A stretch of 64,000 bases of DNA, taken from the NCBI GenBank assembly GCA_905182995.1, contig CAJJDP010000017.1, positions 405,331 through 469,330 on the forward strand, written 5' to 3'. Source of the stretch: Paramecium octaurelia. Taxonomy: Eukaryota; Ciliophora; Oligohymenophorea; Peniculida; Parameciidae. The notes beneath the pieces were generated by a model. The model saw only the letters and a program-made list of their open reading frames with translations. It was not told the origin of the DNA and did no database searches. Below are positions 1 through 14,478 of this stretch, one piece after another. The translations under genes and the position numbers were made by a program. The first letter of the stretch is position 1, and every line of letters begins with the position of its first letter.

Positions 1-188
1 GAGAAGCATGCTATACTCCTTTTAAATAATCTTAAAGGGAGCTTCGATGTGAATAGAAATTTAAGCATAAATAAAATTTTATATAAAATAATTTAGTAAC
101 CAAATAAATAATGGTGAAAGTAATGAAATGGATTCTCTATATTCATGTAAAATAAAATTGACCTAACAAAGCAAATATATAAATAGCA

Positions 189-1837
<1,649 letters not shown>

Positions 1838-2387
1838 TACCTTATTACAACAATTAAGATACTATAAGTAACTTCCTAAGCGCAACAATAGCTTCCCATT
1901 TTTAATAAAAAATAGGTAAAGATGTAAATTAAAAAAAAAATTGAAATATATGTTTATTTTGGATGTCTACGATCTAATAATAAAGAAGACATCCATTAAT
2001 AAGAATAATATTATTCTTGTATTCAAAATTTCTGATGCTCTGAATCCCAACAAACAAATTAGGAAATCATAACAACTTGCTAACAGTAATTATGAAAAAT
2101 AATAAGATTTGAGAATAGAAATTAAAATGAAATTACATTTAAAAATCAGAAACTTATGTAGAATCACTTATTGATGGCCATTTCGAGATGTTATATTGCA
2201 CCAATTAATATTTTCAATTCTTATAATATCTTTATCTGTTCATGGCTAATGTTATGAGAAAATGTTCGATATTTTAATAATAAATAGAATGCATTTCCTA
2301 TCTAGTATTTAAGTTATAAATGAAACAGATGGAAATTGTGGTTATTGTTCAATTTAATAATATCATTTAATTAATTTATAGTATAAA
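1838..2387. other. intergenic, AT rich
   Basis: Upstream flank of the CDPK gene. I see no convincing reading frame, RNA gene or repeat here. Confidence 0.5.
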
Positions 2388-2990
2388 ATGGAATTTTAAG
2401 GAGATCGTTGTTACTTCAATTTTACAGACTTCTAAGAGATTCTTGATATTGAGAATAGTAAATAATACACAAATTAAGATTTTGAATAAATTTTCTACAT
2501 TAACTTTTTATAGAATTTATATATCAGTTATTTATAGAATTTTTGAATTAGGATAATTGACCAGTTTATCATCTAAATAAGTAAAAAATTATAATTAATT
2601 TCTACCTCAGTCTTAATTATTGTTAATTATTTAGTTTATATATAAAGATTGATTAAAGTGCTTGCAACAATAAGGATGAACTTGAAGATGGAGCAATTGA
2701 TCAATATGATATTGTAATAAGACCTAAATTTGTTGGAGCTGTTTTTATAGTAATAGATTTGGAAGTAAATTCAAAAAGAACTTTGGATTTTAATAATTCC
2801 GACTCATTACTCTTAATAGCATATTTTTTAATATCTTGGGTATGGAAAGAATAGAGAATTTATTATAGAAATTCTTGTGGCGTATATGTAAGGTATTGAT
2901 TTTATATCAGAATTTGTGAATTTTAATACAAGATTTTTATACTTTATTTATAAATTAAACACAAAGAAAGAATTCGTTTAAAATTTATTT
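2388..2990 (+). CDS. possible small gene, structure unresolved
   Basis: Two stretches look protein-like when TAA/TAG are read as Gln. The first starts at ATG 2388 and runs about 60 codons. The second, around 2660-2900, encodes an acidic segment followed by a hydrophobic stretch (FVGAVFIVIDLEV) and a second one (LLLIAYFLISWVW). A TGA lies between the two stretches, and I could not find one intron set that joins them cleanly. A possible last intron is gtaagg...tatcag near 2888-2911. It may be a short membrane protein gene, a degenerating gene, or chance open frame in AT-rich DNA. Confidence 0.3.
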
Positions 2991-3019
2991 AAATCTTCAA
3001 ATTAGTTTATTTGATATCA

Positions 3020-3845
3020 TCACATTTCACTTTATAACTCAATATTCCTTCTGAGATTGAATTTGATAGATATCGCACGGAGATTTAAATTAGAACTTTT
3101 CTTTTCGTCATTGATTTAACTTGTTTATATGTCATATGTAGGATGAGTTTGAAGGATTTAGTCTTCCAATTTGAGATTTCCATGAGAAGAAGTTCCTAAA
3201 TTACTAGTATTCTGTTATAATTAAGGATATTAACAACTTATTTTAAATTGATTTGCTGATAAATGTAAATCACTTTCCATTATTTTACTCTTCATAGCAA
3301 AAGTTTAGGCATATTAATTGATCTCATCAAAATTGGGAAGGAAGGATTAATACATCTCTTTTATTTTTGGTTCTACATTTTATAAATTACTTGCATCCAA
3401 TTTGAAATAGAATAAAAAAAACTAATTAAATTCTTCTGATTGCTTCAAGTTCAACATCTAAGAAGCATAGATAATACTTTCTATATAAGTCATTAATCCT
3501 TAGACACTGTCAGTTTCACCTTGAGATGCAGTAATTTTATAGGCTTAATCTTTTAATAATTAACAATAGGCAATAATGAAATTAACAGTATCAAGATACT
3601 TCTTTTGTTAACACAATTTAGAAAGTAAGAGAACCTCTTAATCATTATTCCTGTTGTCATACTTCATTAACTGTTGCAATTGGTCTTCAAATTAAACAGT
3701 TTTAAACATATCTTCATTCTTTCTTAGCATTGCGTATTATTTGAGCTATGATAGTAGGTAGAGTTACTTTTTCAATTTTGATCTTGATTTCCGATTCGGT
3801 TATTTATTTTTACTCTATAATAAGCTTTTGTTAGTGACATCCCAT
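3020..3845 (-). CDS. IST1-like protein (ESCRT-III regulator family)
   Basis: 267 aa after removal of one 22-nt intron. The first ~160 residues resemble an IST1 domain. They are mostly helical, with LLSKLCQQKKYLDT, then IAYCQLLKDQAYKI, then IESIIYASQMLNLK, the spacing of helices seen in IST1/Vps4-regulator proteins. The rest is polar and Gln/Asn rich, as in the low-complexity tails of this family. IST1 binds Vps4 and ESCRT-III on endosomes. The resemblance is by helix pattern and a few residues only, so a different helical protein is possible. The ATG is the first in frame, and the ADA2 gene starts 200 nt away on the other strand. Confidence 0.45.
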
Positions 3846-4044
3846 GGAGACAATTAATTTTAATTAAAATACAAATATTTACAATTATCCTTTGATTATT
3901 TTTAATTAAAACAGTATATTTGCCACAATATTAAAATGTATAATAGTATATAAGTTTTAGGAAGTTCTTGAGTGACAAAGAAAAGTAAATATTGCTTTAA
4001 TATGTAGCGGAAAAAAGAAGACAAAGAAAAATCAGAACTAAAAG

Positions 4045-5458
4045 ATGGAGTAGGAGGGGAATCGAGAGGAAATTATTTATCATGTATTTATTTGATTTTT
4101 ACATTAGAATCTATATTTTCCATATAACAAAGTTCATTGTGACAACTGTGAAAAAGATATAACAAAATAAGCGCGAATTCTATGCAACGACTGTCCAAAT
4201 GCGATAGATATTTGCATGAATTGCTTTTTAAACCTCCAAGAATTTGGTATAATGATTACTAATATTGCAGAATCTCACTTAATTAGCCATTCTTACTCTA
4301 TAATAAACAAATTGAATTTTCCCATATTTGTAGAGGATTGGACAGCTGAAGAAGAATTATTATTGCTGGAAGGATTGGAGAAGAAGGGATTTGGAAATTG
4401 GCAAGACATAGCTGAAATGCTTGGTGGAGAAAAAGCACAGGAAGAAATAGCACAACATTATGATGATATTATTTTGAGTGGGGAATTTAGAAAGGTTTGT
4501 TTTTATAAAATTTATATATTTTCAGATGCCACTATTATCCAAAAGAAACCAAGATACGCTTGAATTAATTAAACCAAAAAGAGCGTAAACAGCTCCCAAA
4601 AGAATAAAGGAAGAACAGAATATAACTAAAACCGGTCGTTTAACACCCAACATGTCTTCATAGAGTGGGTAGGAGATAGTAGGGTTTATGCCCAAAAGAG
4701 GAGACTTTGACATCGAATTCGATAATGATGCAGAACTATTGTTGGCAGAAATGGAATTCAATGATGATGACAAACCATTTGAAATCGATATGAAATTAAA
4801 AGTTCTTGATATTTACAATATAAGATTGGATGAGAGAATCAAAAGAAAGAAGTTCGTTATTGAAAGAGACTTGCTCAATTTAAAGAAACAGAATATCTAA
4901 GATAAATCTAGATCAAAAGAGGAGAAGGAATTACATAACTTAATGAAACCATTTGCAAGATTCAACAAGCCAGAAGATCACGAAAGATTAGTGTAGAATC
5001 TAATCAAAGAAAAACAACTTAGAGCTAAGATAGAGGAGTTGAGATACTATAGGAAATTAGGCATGAAGACTTTCGAAGAGGTTGAGGAGTATTTGGCTGA
5101 TAAGAGAAAGAGAGATGAACAATATCAAAGAAGATAAAAACAAAATGATTCATTTGTTTATGACTCATAAAAATAAAGGTTCATGCAAAGAAGAACCAGG
5201 TTCATTCCTTTGATGGAGGGACGTGATAAGCATAAATCAGGTCCATCTTTTTGTGAAGAGGAATATTAATTGTGTCAAAAATTAGGACTAACTGAATAAG
5301 AATACTTGATACTCAAAGAGGTACTTGTGAGGGAATCAGTCAAAAATGGAATCATCAAGAAAGATTAGGCACTACAAAACTTCAAGTTAGACAAAGAACG
5401 TGTCACAGGAGTTTTTGATTACTTGGTTGTTAAAGGTTTAATACATGAGAAGGAATGA
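4045..5458 (+). CDS. ADA2: ADA2 transcriptional coactivator (SAGA-type complex)
   Basis: 444 aa with three introns at 4084-4107, 4247-4270 and 4495-4525. Domain order matches ADA2. An N-terminal ZZ zinc finger has paired cysteines [13 protein letters not shown] and CMNCF. A SANT/Myb repeat follows ([22 protein letters not shown] in sense, with the tryptophans present). Then comes the helical ADA2 middle region with conserved basic stretches, and a C-terminal SWIRM-like segment (residues ~360-444). ADA2 links the Gcn5 acetyltransferase to nucleosomes in the nucleus. The ATG at 4045 was chosen over 4002 because only it keeps frame through the first intron. Intron 4247-4270 is a multiple of three without an in-frame TGA. 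Confidence 0.93.
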
Positions 5459-5547
5459 ATTATAAATTAAATCAATAATATTATTATCAAAAAAAGTTGT
5501 GGATTAAAAATTTAGGTTTTTACATTTATAATTATTATATACAATTA

Positions 5548-8330
5548 ATGCATAGTCTTAATAGCGTGCATCTAGATAATATTAATACTGTTGGCTAATA
5601 AGATACATCTATGTGCAAGAACATTCCTGTAAATAATGAATGTGACTCATCATCAATTATATTACTCAAGAAAATAGAAGCTCCGAGTCCTGATATCCCT
5701 GGTTTCAATTAGCCTGTGTTCAAACCCTTTCAAAAATTAATCATCTATTATCATATTGGCTTCTTTGTTCGAAAACTATTGAAGTACATCAAACCAGATC
5801 AATCATTTAAACCCAAACATTACTATCTCATCAATGATAAAAGTTCTGGCAACATCAAAGATTTTATCAGTTATGCTGGCAAATCCAAGTCAACAGTCAT
5901 GCAGTATCCAAGTCTAGATGAAGTTGACTTCTTCGTAAGGTTACGATATCGATACAGATAAGGTCTGGAAAATTTTTAATAAAAAATGTTGTACTTATTT
6001 GAATAGATCCCTTTGATAGATCCATCATATAAAATCAAAATCATTTGGGATCTTCTCCTAAATGTATTCAGAATTTATCTTATGTATATTATACCCATCA
6101 TCATTACATTCGAATAACTGATTGAAGACTACGATTACATCATTATCGTGTCATAGATAGTGTTTGCAATTGATTTACTATTACGAAATATCACTATTTA
6201 TTATGATTAAGGCCTACCTGTCGTGGATCGTTATTAGATAGTAAAAAATTAATATCATATTACTAACTTAATAGAAATGATGGAAATTTGTTTGCTCTTT
6301 GCAATGGCCTATTTCAAATTCGATTTTAACAACCAATTCATATTATTTGGAGGCTGGCCTAAATTATGGATGCTCTTATATTTTATTTAATTAAAAAATC
6401 TATTAAATTTTATAGGATCATGGCAACAATCCTTCTTAATGGGCTAATTGGTATCATCTTTAATTGAATTATTTAAATTGATAGGCTTGCTCCTTATAAT
6501 CTAACATTTTTTTAGTTGTATATGGTTGATAATTGGAAAATATCATCTAATTTTGGGAAATTCTAATTGGATTACCTTTTTCAACTTGGAACATGTTGTA
6601 TGGACAGATTTATATATAGAATCAATGTATTACACTAGTGTAACTATGTATACTGTGGGATATGGTGATATACATCCAATAAGTAATCATTTAAAATCAA
6701 ATTTAGATATCGCTGAAAAGATGTTTGCCTTTTTATTTGTTTTTGTATGTACATTCCAACTGTCATTTAGTTTGAATACGATAGGTGAAATTTTAACTAG
6801 GATGAAAAACAATAATGATATCATTAATAAAAAACTGATCTTCATTAACCAGTACATGCATAATAAAAAAATAAGTCATCAATTATAATTTTAAGTAAGG
6901 GAGTATCTAAACTATTATTGGTATCAAGAATAAACATAATAAACGAAGGAACAGACAGAGATTTTGAGTTAATTATCTGATGATCTGAGAAAACAAATAG
7001 CAGTGGAATCAAATAGTGTAGTACTTAAGAATTGTGATTTTTTTTACAAGAATTTTTCAACTGATTTTTTGAATGAACTATTGAAACATCTCCAGTTTCA
7101 AGCTTTTCAACCCTCATCAACAATAAATATCTTTAATGATGATGATCATTTCATACATATCATTGAATCTGGATAGGTCGATATTTATGATAAATCTTAT
7201 GATAAAAAGGTATTGATAGGCTGTTTTAAATCAAATGAACATTTTGGATTGAGTGAATTCTTGAATAATTAAAAAAACAACAAATATGAATATAAGAGTT
7301 CTGGATTTGTCAGCACATTAGTAATCCCTAGGTCTAAGTTCTACTCTATTGTATTAAAATACCAAGCTGATTTTGAGGTCTTCTGGAATCTCAAGATCAA
7401 TAATTATACAGAATTAAAATGTGCTATTTGTGAATCAAAGAGACATCCACCAGACCTATGTAAACAAGTCCATTATATTACTGATAGAGAGAAGGTCATT
7501 AAATAATTCAATTTCTATTAGAATTAGGAGAGATAAAAATTTAGAAGAAACTCAATCAGGATTAAGTAATTGTATCATGCTTACAACGATTAAGAGATTA
7601 TCAAGGAAGCTGCTTAAATGGTCAAAGTGAAAAATGACAGTATGTTTTTCTAGAAATATCAAATTAATGAGGAGGAAACAACCCAATATGAAAGTTAAGG
7701 TAATCTTTTGTAATAGAATTAGAAAATATCAACAAAAAATATATGGATTCGGTGGGAATATTAATTAAGGATCTTGAAAGCCGATCTTATCTCGATTTCT
7801 GTCAAAAGTCTCATAAGTCTGACAAGGAAATTTTGGACTTAAAAATACACTTTTCATTGGAGCTGCAAACTTTAAAGTCTCTGAAGGAGAAACTGCATCA
7901 TAAGGATTTATATACAGAGAAGGACATTCAATAGATAGAGTATTTGATTAAGATTTTAGAACTTAAACTAAATTTGGAAGACAAAATTGAACTTGATTAA
8001 TAATAGGAATATCAGACTTTTAATTAAAAAGCAAATATAAACATAGTATTGAAGAAACTAATCCATCCTGTGAAATACATAGTAACCTAGACCTCGAAGA
8101 GTTTGGATTAGTTCTAATTAATTAGTGGAAATGGGTGGATGAAATACATGTTGTTCCCTTATGATTTCATAAATCAATATAGATTGAATGTTAATAGGTT
8201 AGGTTTACCCAGAAAGTCAATGGTGGTACGATAACAAGAACGCCGTCTAACTTCAGTCTTATTAATGAGAAAAAAATAATAGACTATAAGATCAATGAAA
8301 AGATCAATTTAGGTATATCCAATAAAATGA
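5548..8330 (+). CDS. cyclic nucleotide-gated K+ channel (paralogue 1)
   Basis: 919 aa with a single 23-nt intron at 7700-7722. Hydrophobic segments S1-S6 occupy roughly residues 150-430, followed by a C-linker and a cyclic-nucleotide-binding fold at ~480-610. The pore has the K+ selectivity filter TVGYGDIHP. S4 is poor in the regular Arg/Lys-x-x repeats of strongly voltage-gated channels. The tail is long, basic and Gln rich with coiled-coil character. Such channels set ciliary and surface membrane potential in ciliates. The next gene downstream is a diverged tandem copy, sharing QYMHNK after S6 and the CNBD layout. Confidence 0.92.
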
Positions 8331-8461
8331 ATATATATATATTATCATATAAGTACTGTTAAATAATTAAGTTTGTATCCACAAAGTCATATTCAATTAA
8401 TAAAAAGAAAAATATCTAATTATTTATATTATTTTAAATTAATTTGATTATCATCATTCTT

Positions 8462-11400
8462 ATGAAACCGCAACCCAAAAAATCTGACCATGGGAATTTG
8501 AAAGCCAATCAATAATAAGTTGACGTTGAGGATCCTCAAGATAAGTCGGCCATTGAAATACTATCTCATGAGACTTAAATGAGGAAGAGAGAGAAATTGT
8601 CTCCAATCATACGATCCAATTCAGGACACTAGGAATAATTGATTTAGCAATACAATAATCCTCAATCATTTGTTACTCCAAAAAATGAAACGATTACAGA
8701 AAGATTGTAAACATTTGGACATGTTGATTTACTAAAATAATCAAAATCATTCAGAAAACTTATAGTTTATTTCCATCAGAAGGATTTTATCAAAATGTTA
8801 TTGAATCCATTCAAATTAACATCCAGTTTTACTTTAAGACATTTCAATTTGATAAATGATTTAAGCTCTTCGTATAAATTTTAAGTAGGAAGAAGTCAAG
8901 AAACTCAAAAGAGTTTAATTCATCAATATATTTCACTTATTGATATTAGAATTTAATTAAGATTGAAATTTAGAACAATAAAGACAAAATGTAAGTAGTA
9001 TCTAACTCATATACATAACCAGATTCCATTAATTGAACCAATGAGCAATACTAAGTTTTTTTGGGATCTAATTTGCTTTGCAATACGAATATATCTAATA
9101 ATCGTGGTTCCAGTTATTATAGTTTTTCATGGATAAGATTTTAATGCAAAATAATTGGGACCCTTGGTGCTATTCTCAATTGCATTGATTTTTGATATTG
9201 TAATTAGAGCATTTACGATCACATATGATTAAGGATTACCTGTGAGGGATAGGTACTTACTATTTAAAAAATAATTAAATTTTTCTACTGTCTTAGAATT
9301 GTTCAGTTTTATTTATACCATAGTAATTACCATCCAAGAGGATAAGATAATAGATAAATACATATTGGGAGAGGGTTGGGCCAAATTCATCTTGTGTTTA
9401 TTGTATATTTAGGTAATCAATATATTAAAATTTATTGATGTATCCTAATATTCCCTCAAATTAAATCGAATGTAAACCTCGATTGTTGATCTAATCAAAT
9501 TAGTTGCGATGATTTTATTAGTATAACATATATTCAGTTGTGTTTGGATTGTCTTTGGAGTATATTCAGTACAAAATCAAGAGGATTCTTGGCTAAATAA
9601 ATACGAGAGTGATGAATGGTCATATCAATTTTTGTAGTCGTTTTATTTCATATGTGTAACTACATTTACAGTTGGATATGGTGATTTAACTCCAAAAAGT
9701 AAAATATTGTTATATATAATTTAGATCCTCCTGAATAGATATTCACTATAATTTACATGTTCTTCTGCATGCTGTTATTCTCGTACACAGTTAATACCAT
9801 CGGAAGTATCTTAACCCAAATAAAGGAGAGCAGTGAAAAAATCAAGTCGAAACTAACAGCAATAAATTAGTATATGCACAATAAATCTATAAGTCCGACC
9901 TTATAATTTAAGTAATTATTTGAATGATATTCATTAGAGTGAGAGAATAACTATACTTCTACTTAAAATAAGAAATCATTTAATAAGTCAATGAGCAATC
10001 TGAGATAATCTAATTGCTTCCTGAAGATCTACAACACAGTCTTAGAATAGAAGCAGCCAAATCTCTACTTAATAAATGCTCCTTTTTCAGCGATAATTTC
10101 TCAAAGGACATTCTCAATTAGTTGCTTGAGGAAGTGAACTTTCAAATGTATCAGCCAGGAGCAATCATCCACTCAAAAGAAGAGTTTTACATTCATATCA
10201 TAGAATAGGGATAAGTCGATGTGATGTACAAGAAGGTATCAATAATTAACATATCTAAAATAGAAAATAATTCAAACATTAGAAAAGTATGACTACTTTG
10301 GCCTGGAAGAGTTTATTAGCTAATAAGCAAATCCAAATATTACTTTTAAAAGTACTGCATTCACCAGTGTGCTTTCAATTCCTTATTCTTACTTTCATAA
10401 GATTTTATCTCAAAATGATCTTGAAAACTAAAAATTTCACAATCTCTTAACTTAATCTTCTTGTCTAGAGAATTTCTGTTTTATTTGTAAAACCAAATCT
10501 CATAAAACTTAATTATGTCCTATGGTGCATTATATTCCTAATAAAGAAGTTGTAATCAAAAAGTATCTATACAGAAGGAAATAAAAAAAGAGAGTTCCAC
10601 AGGAGAGGAAATTAAGAACGGTGTTTGTAAATTAAATAGATGAAAATGAAGAAAATAAATTAAAATAGATTAAGTTCCTAAATCCCAAAACTAATTAAAA
10701 GATGGTTGAAGATACAGTGATTAAATTTAAAAACGAAAATCAATTCTATTTAGAATCCTTATTTCCTAATATTGAGCAACCGCTTAGTATAGATAGTTAA
10801 AGTGAATCTGAGAATGAAAATCCAGATGAATTAAAAGACCAAAGCTTTTCAGAACAGAATCATAATTCGAGGAGAGGAAGCAAATAAGTTCCACATCTAT
10901 CATCTAAAAATTTAATTAAATATGATGTACTTGAAAAAATGAGAAAAGATAGATTAAGTAAACACTTCTAATAATAATCACCTCTTTTAATGGTATCTCA
11001 ATATGGCTAAATGAGTCCAGCCCCATAAATTATATCGAAATACAATATAAAGAAAATTCTTTAGGCTAAATCTCTAGATGATGAATAATTGCAATTAATA
11101 GAGGAAATTAATTTCTTCGATGAATTGAGAAATAAAATGAATAATTTATTACTCTTCCCAAATAAGGAGTAAGAATAGATTGAATTTTGGTATAAGAAAC
11201 TTTCTAATCTTAAAGAAGAAATTGAGGATATGGCTAATTTTGAATAATTGAAAAATTACGAGATTTTTAATAGACAATGGAATGTTGATTTGGTCGTCAA
11301 AAAAACAAGTGCAAAACCAAGAAAGTTCAGAGGATTAAAAAAACTTAAACGGTACCTTTTATTCCCTTTTATGTTCATTAATAAGTACCTTGATCGAAAA

Positions 11401-11522
11401 GATCAAATTGATCCTTGTAAAACGTAGGAGAAATCTAAAAGAAAAAGTAATAATTATCCCTAATTTTAGGACCTTTAAAACCTAAAGCCATTAAAAAAAA
11501 TCGTGTAACTCCGAAATCATGA
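8462..11522 (+). CDS. cyclic nucleotide-gated K+ channel (paralogue 2)
   Basis: 985 aa with four introns (9699-9724, 9912-9937, 10236-10263, 11447-11469). It has the same architecture as the gene just upstream: six membrane segments, filter TVGYGDLTP, an S6 ending in TVNTIGSIL, a C-linker with QYMHNK, a cyclic-nucleotide-binding fold, then a Cys pair (CFICKTK) and a long charged tail. The two genes lie 131 nt apart in the same orientation and are clearly an old tandem duplication. None of its four introns has a counterpart in paralogue 1, so introns were lost or gained after the duplication. Stop TGA at 11520 is reached only through the last intron. Confidence 0.92.
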
Positions 11523-11674
11523 CATATAAATGTATATTTATATATAAAAATAAATCTTTATTTTACAACTTTTATTAGCTATTTTAACTTTTTCCCTTAT
11601 TACTTGTTATGTATTATTTCAGAGGAATGTTATAAAACTTAATTATTAATGTTATAATTAAATAATAAATTCAG

Positions 11675-12280
11675 ATGAGATAGTTAAGTAGTCCACTCAC
11701 AACACTTTAAGATAATTTATAGAGTCAGAGCATGCCTAGGATTCATTCTAAATAAGAATAGAGATTTTAACTTCCAACTTTGAAATCAAAAATGAATAAT
11801 CTAATTGAATCTGAAGAATAAAAAGCACCAGTTGGTTAATTTTTTTAAGGTCTGGTTAAAGGAAAGACGATCATGGAATCCAAAAAGAAGATTGAGTTTC
11901 CAAAAACATAATAAAATTTTTATCGTCTTGTTTACAAAGCGTAATATTCATTCAGGCCAACAAAATTGAATCCAAGATAAGTTAGTATGGATTAACCAGC
12001 AATTCAAAAGAAATTAGGGGGTCCTACTTTTGCTTATAGAACCATCCAAAGTTCTGAAGAATAACTTAGGAAACCGAAATTAGAAGTAATTGCCAGATAA
12101 CAAGTAAACTATCTGAATGAATCTCATTCAATAAATGAAAGCTTAAATACTGAAATTAATTAAATATTATATGGAAAAGGACAGAAAAAAATGATGTTAA
12201 AGTAGAGATTAAATCAAACCAAAAATAATAACGATACTAGTAATATAATAAAGGAAGAGAGTGAAAATTCATTTATTTGA
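11675..12280 (+). CDS. hypothetical basic protein
   Basis: Intron-free frame of 201 aa, Ser/Gln/Lys rich, with no membrane segment, signal peptide or recognised motif. The middle has basic patches (GLVKGKTIMESKKKIEF), and the rest is polar and probably disordered. It sits in the sense direction 150 nt after the second channel gene. The ATG is the first in frame and the frame ends at a TGA. It is probably a real gene because composition is protein-like throughout. Function is unknown. Confidence 0.6.
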
Positions 12281-12523
12281 TTAATAAATTATAATCCTTA
12301 TTTTATTTAAGCATTCTTCTGAATTTGTGTATAAGGCTTAATTTTGATATTTTGTCATCATTAAAGTGTCCTCTACAAATAATCATTCATAAAAAAATTA
12401 TTTATTATTAGAATTAGACATATTAGATATATTGTTACTTTTTATGAATGACATCCATATATTTATATGTAAATAATGCATATATCAAATGCCTATACAG
12501 TGCGAAGATTAGCAGAAATCGAC

Positions 12524-12820
12524 TCAATCTGAAGAGTCTGTTAAAATAGTTAACGATTAGGATCTTTTTCTTTTTTCCTAATTGAAATCTAGTAAATCTC
12601 TGAAACTACAATCTGAAAGTGAGTCACCAATTATCATGTTTACTATTCCCTTGAGACCTTCATCTTGATATTCCTCCTTTAGTTGTTTAACGAAATCCTC
12701 GTCGTCCATCAACAATTTCTTTAATTCTGACTTCTAATCTTCTGTGATTTTATTTTCAAAGTGCAAGTTAGAAATCAACTTTAAGACTTCCTTAAAGAAT
12801 TCAGCTTATTCATCTGCCAT
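12524..12820 (-). CDS. small acidic hypothetical protein
   Basis: 98 aa, no intron. It is rich in Glu, Asp, Lys and Leu and predicted mostly helical: an N-terminal helix (FFKEVLKLISNL) then KSELKKLLMDDEDFVKQ, which resembles a short helical-repeat or STI1-like pattern but is too short to assign. The C-terminus is basic then Ser rich. There is no signal peptide. The gene is convergent with the hypothetical gene ending at 12280. I do not recognise the family. Confidence 0.6.
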
Positions 12821-13025
12821 ATTATTAATTTAATAATATAAATATTTGATCTCCACACTTATTCATTTAAATTAAAGAAACAAGAATTGATAAATTATAA
12901 TTAATAATATAAAAACATGCAAATTAGACTTTAGAAATGCGTAGATAATGAAGTGACTAATTAAATTTCAAATAAAATTTATTTCATAATGGATATTAAA
13001 TATAATATTAATCGAATATAAAAGA

Positions 13026-13807
13026 ATGCCTATCTATCCAACAGCACCTCTTACAAGTTCTATTCCAGCTCCAGTCAGCGTAGTTTAACCAGTAAGCTAT
13101 GCCCAACCTGTGACTTATGCTCAACCTGTGACTTATGCTCAACCAGTCTAATACGTTCCCCAACCTGTTTAATATGTGCCCCAACCCGTTGTTCAATAAC
13201 CAGTTATTGCTCAACCAATCCTCACCCAATCAGTTGTAGCTGCCCCATAACAAGCCCCAATCAAAGGAGAATCTAGAGTTGAATACAGAGAATATCAAAG
13301 ACCTGTTGTCGAAATGGAAACAGAAACTATTTAAGTTTAAGTACCAAAAACCAAATATGTGACTGATTACTATCCAGTTGAATACTAAACTGAGTACATC
13401 CCTAGAACAGTTTATGAGTAGTAAACTGAATACGTACCAGTCACTAAAACAGTACCTAGAGTTGAATATGATGCTGTTGAGAGAGAAGTATAAAGAGTGG
13501 TAATCTCAATCAATAAACTATCTTAGTAATATCAACCAGTCTAAACCGTCCCTGTTTAACCAGTTGTTTAATCCTACGTTCAACCAGTCCAACCACTCAC
13601 TTATTCAGTTGCTAGACCAATCGCCTAAGCTCCAGTCTATGCTCAACCAGTTGTTGCTCCAGCACTCACTTATTCAGGTGTTAGACCAGCTTATGCCCCA
13701 GTATTAGCTATATGTTATCCCCTTTTTAGGTCTATCCAAGTTATCCTCAAGTTGGTGCTAGACCATAATAACCATAATAACCAGTGGCTTCAAACAAACC
13801 ATAATGA
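13026..13807 (+). CDS. PVQ-rich epiplasmin/alveolin-like cortical protein
   Basis: 241 aa with introns at 13500-13526 (27 nt) and 13701-13729 (29 nt). Residues 1-85 and 165-241 are built of short Pro-Val-Gln-Tyr repeats (AQPVTY, VPQPVQY). The core, ~90-160, alternates charged and valine motifs (TEYVPVTKTVPRVEY, VEYREYQRPVVEME). A charged V-P-E-Y core between PVQ-rich flanks is the layout of ciliate epiplasmins and resembles the alveolins/articulins that form the membrane skeleton under the alveoli. A role in the epiplasm is inferred. The ATG at 13026 sets the only open frame. The minus-strand frame across this gene is a shadow of the repeats. Confidence 0.7.
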
Positions 13808-13958
13808 AAATGAAATATTATATCATAAGCATTTGTACAGAATAATAAACTTTATCATTAAGGTTTTTCTATTAAATAATACTTTTATTTTCAAAATATT
13901 AAAATTAATTCTATTCATAAATACTCGTAATTGATAGAGTTTTATAAACTTTATATCT

Positions 13959-14457
13959 ATGGTTTTTATATCTCTTGAGATATTCTGTGTGTTCAACACA
14001 AATTTGAAAATTTGTAAAATTTTACTAATAGATTATCACTGATCTAACAATATCGAAAAGATCTTATTGATATTAAAAACTAAGTGCAAAATAGAGCTAG
14101 AAATGCCGAATCCTTATCTGAAACATAGAATCTTGAAATAATTTATTTTGGAAAAAGCTTTGTATAGATTAAGTTAAATTCCTCTTATTTAAGATTGATG
14201 TGTATAGATAAAGAAGCATACATACTTATAGATATTTATGATAGGAATATCAAACATATTAAGTAGTTTGGGACAACATAATTTGGTTTAATATCTCAAT
14301 AATTGAAAAATATCATTTCTCACTTTAAAATCTTAGGTTTGGTCGGAATAAAAATGATACTTATCTATTAAATAGATTGTATAGCACTAAACAATAAGAG
14401 TTATACTTTTTATGTGGTTGTTATCATTCCATATGTAAATTATATTAAACTTAATTG
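13959..14457 (+). CDS. doubtful frame upstream of the 7-TM gene
   Basis: An open frame of about 165 codons from ATG 13959 to a TGA near 14455. Parts look protein-like (a polar Gln-rich N-terminal half and a hydrophobic C-terminal segment FYVVVIIPYV). I could not splice it to the following 7-TM gene. In AT-rich DNA with only TGA as stop, frames this long arise by chance fairly often, so I rate it low. Confidence 0.25.
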
Positions 14458-14478
14458 AGATGAGATTCAGTATTCCGC

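Noticed and set aside
13008-13229. Minus-strand frame with Asn/Trp/Leu repeats
   Set aside because: It is the complement of the PVQ-coding repeats of the plus-strand gene.
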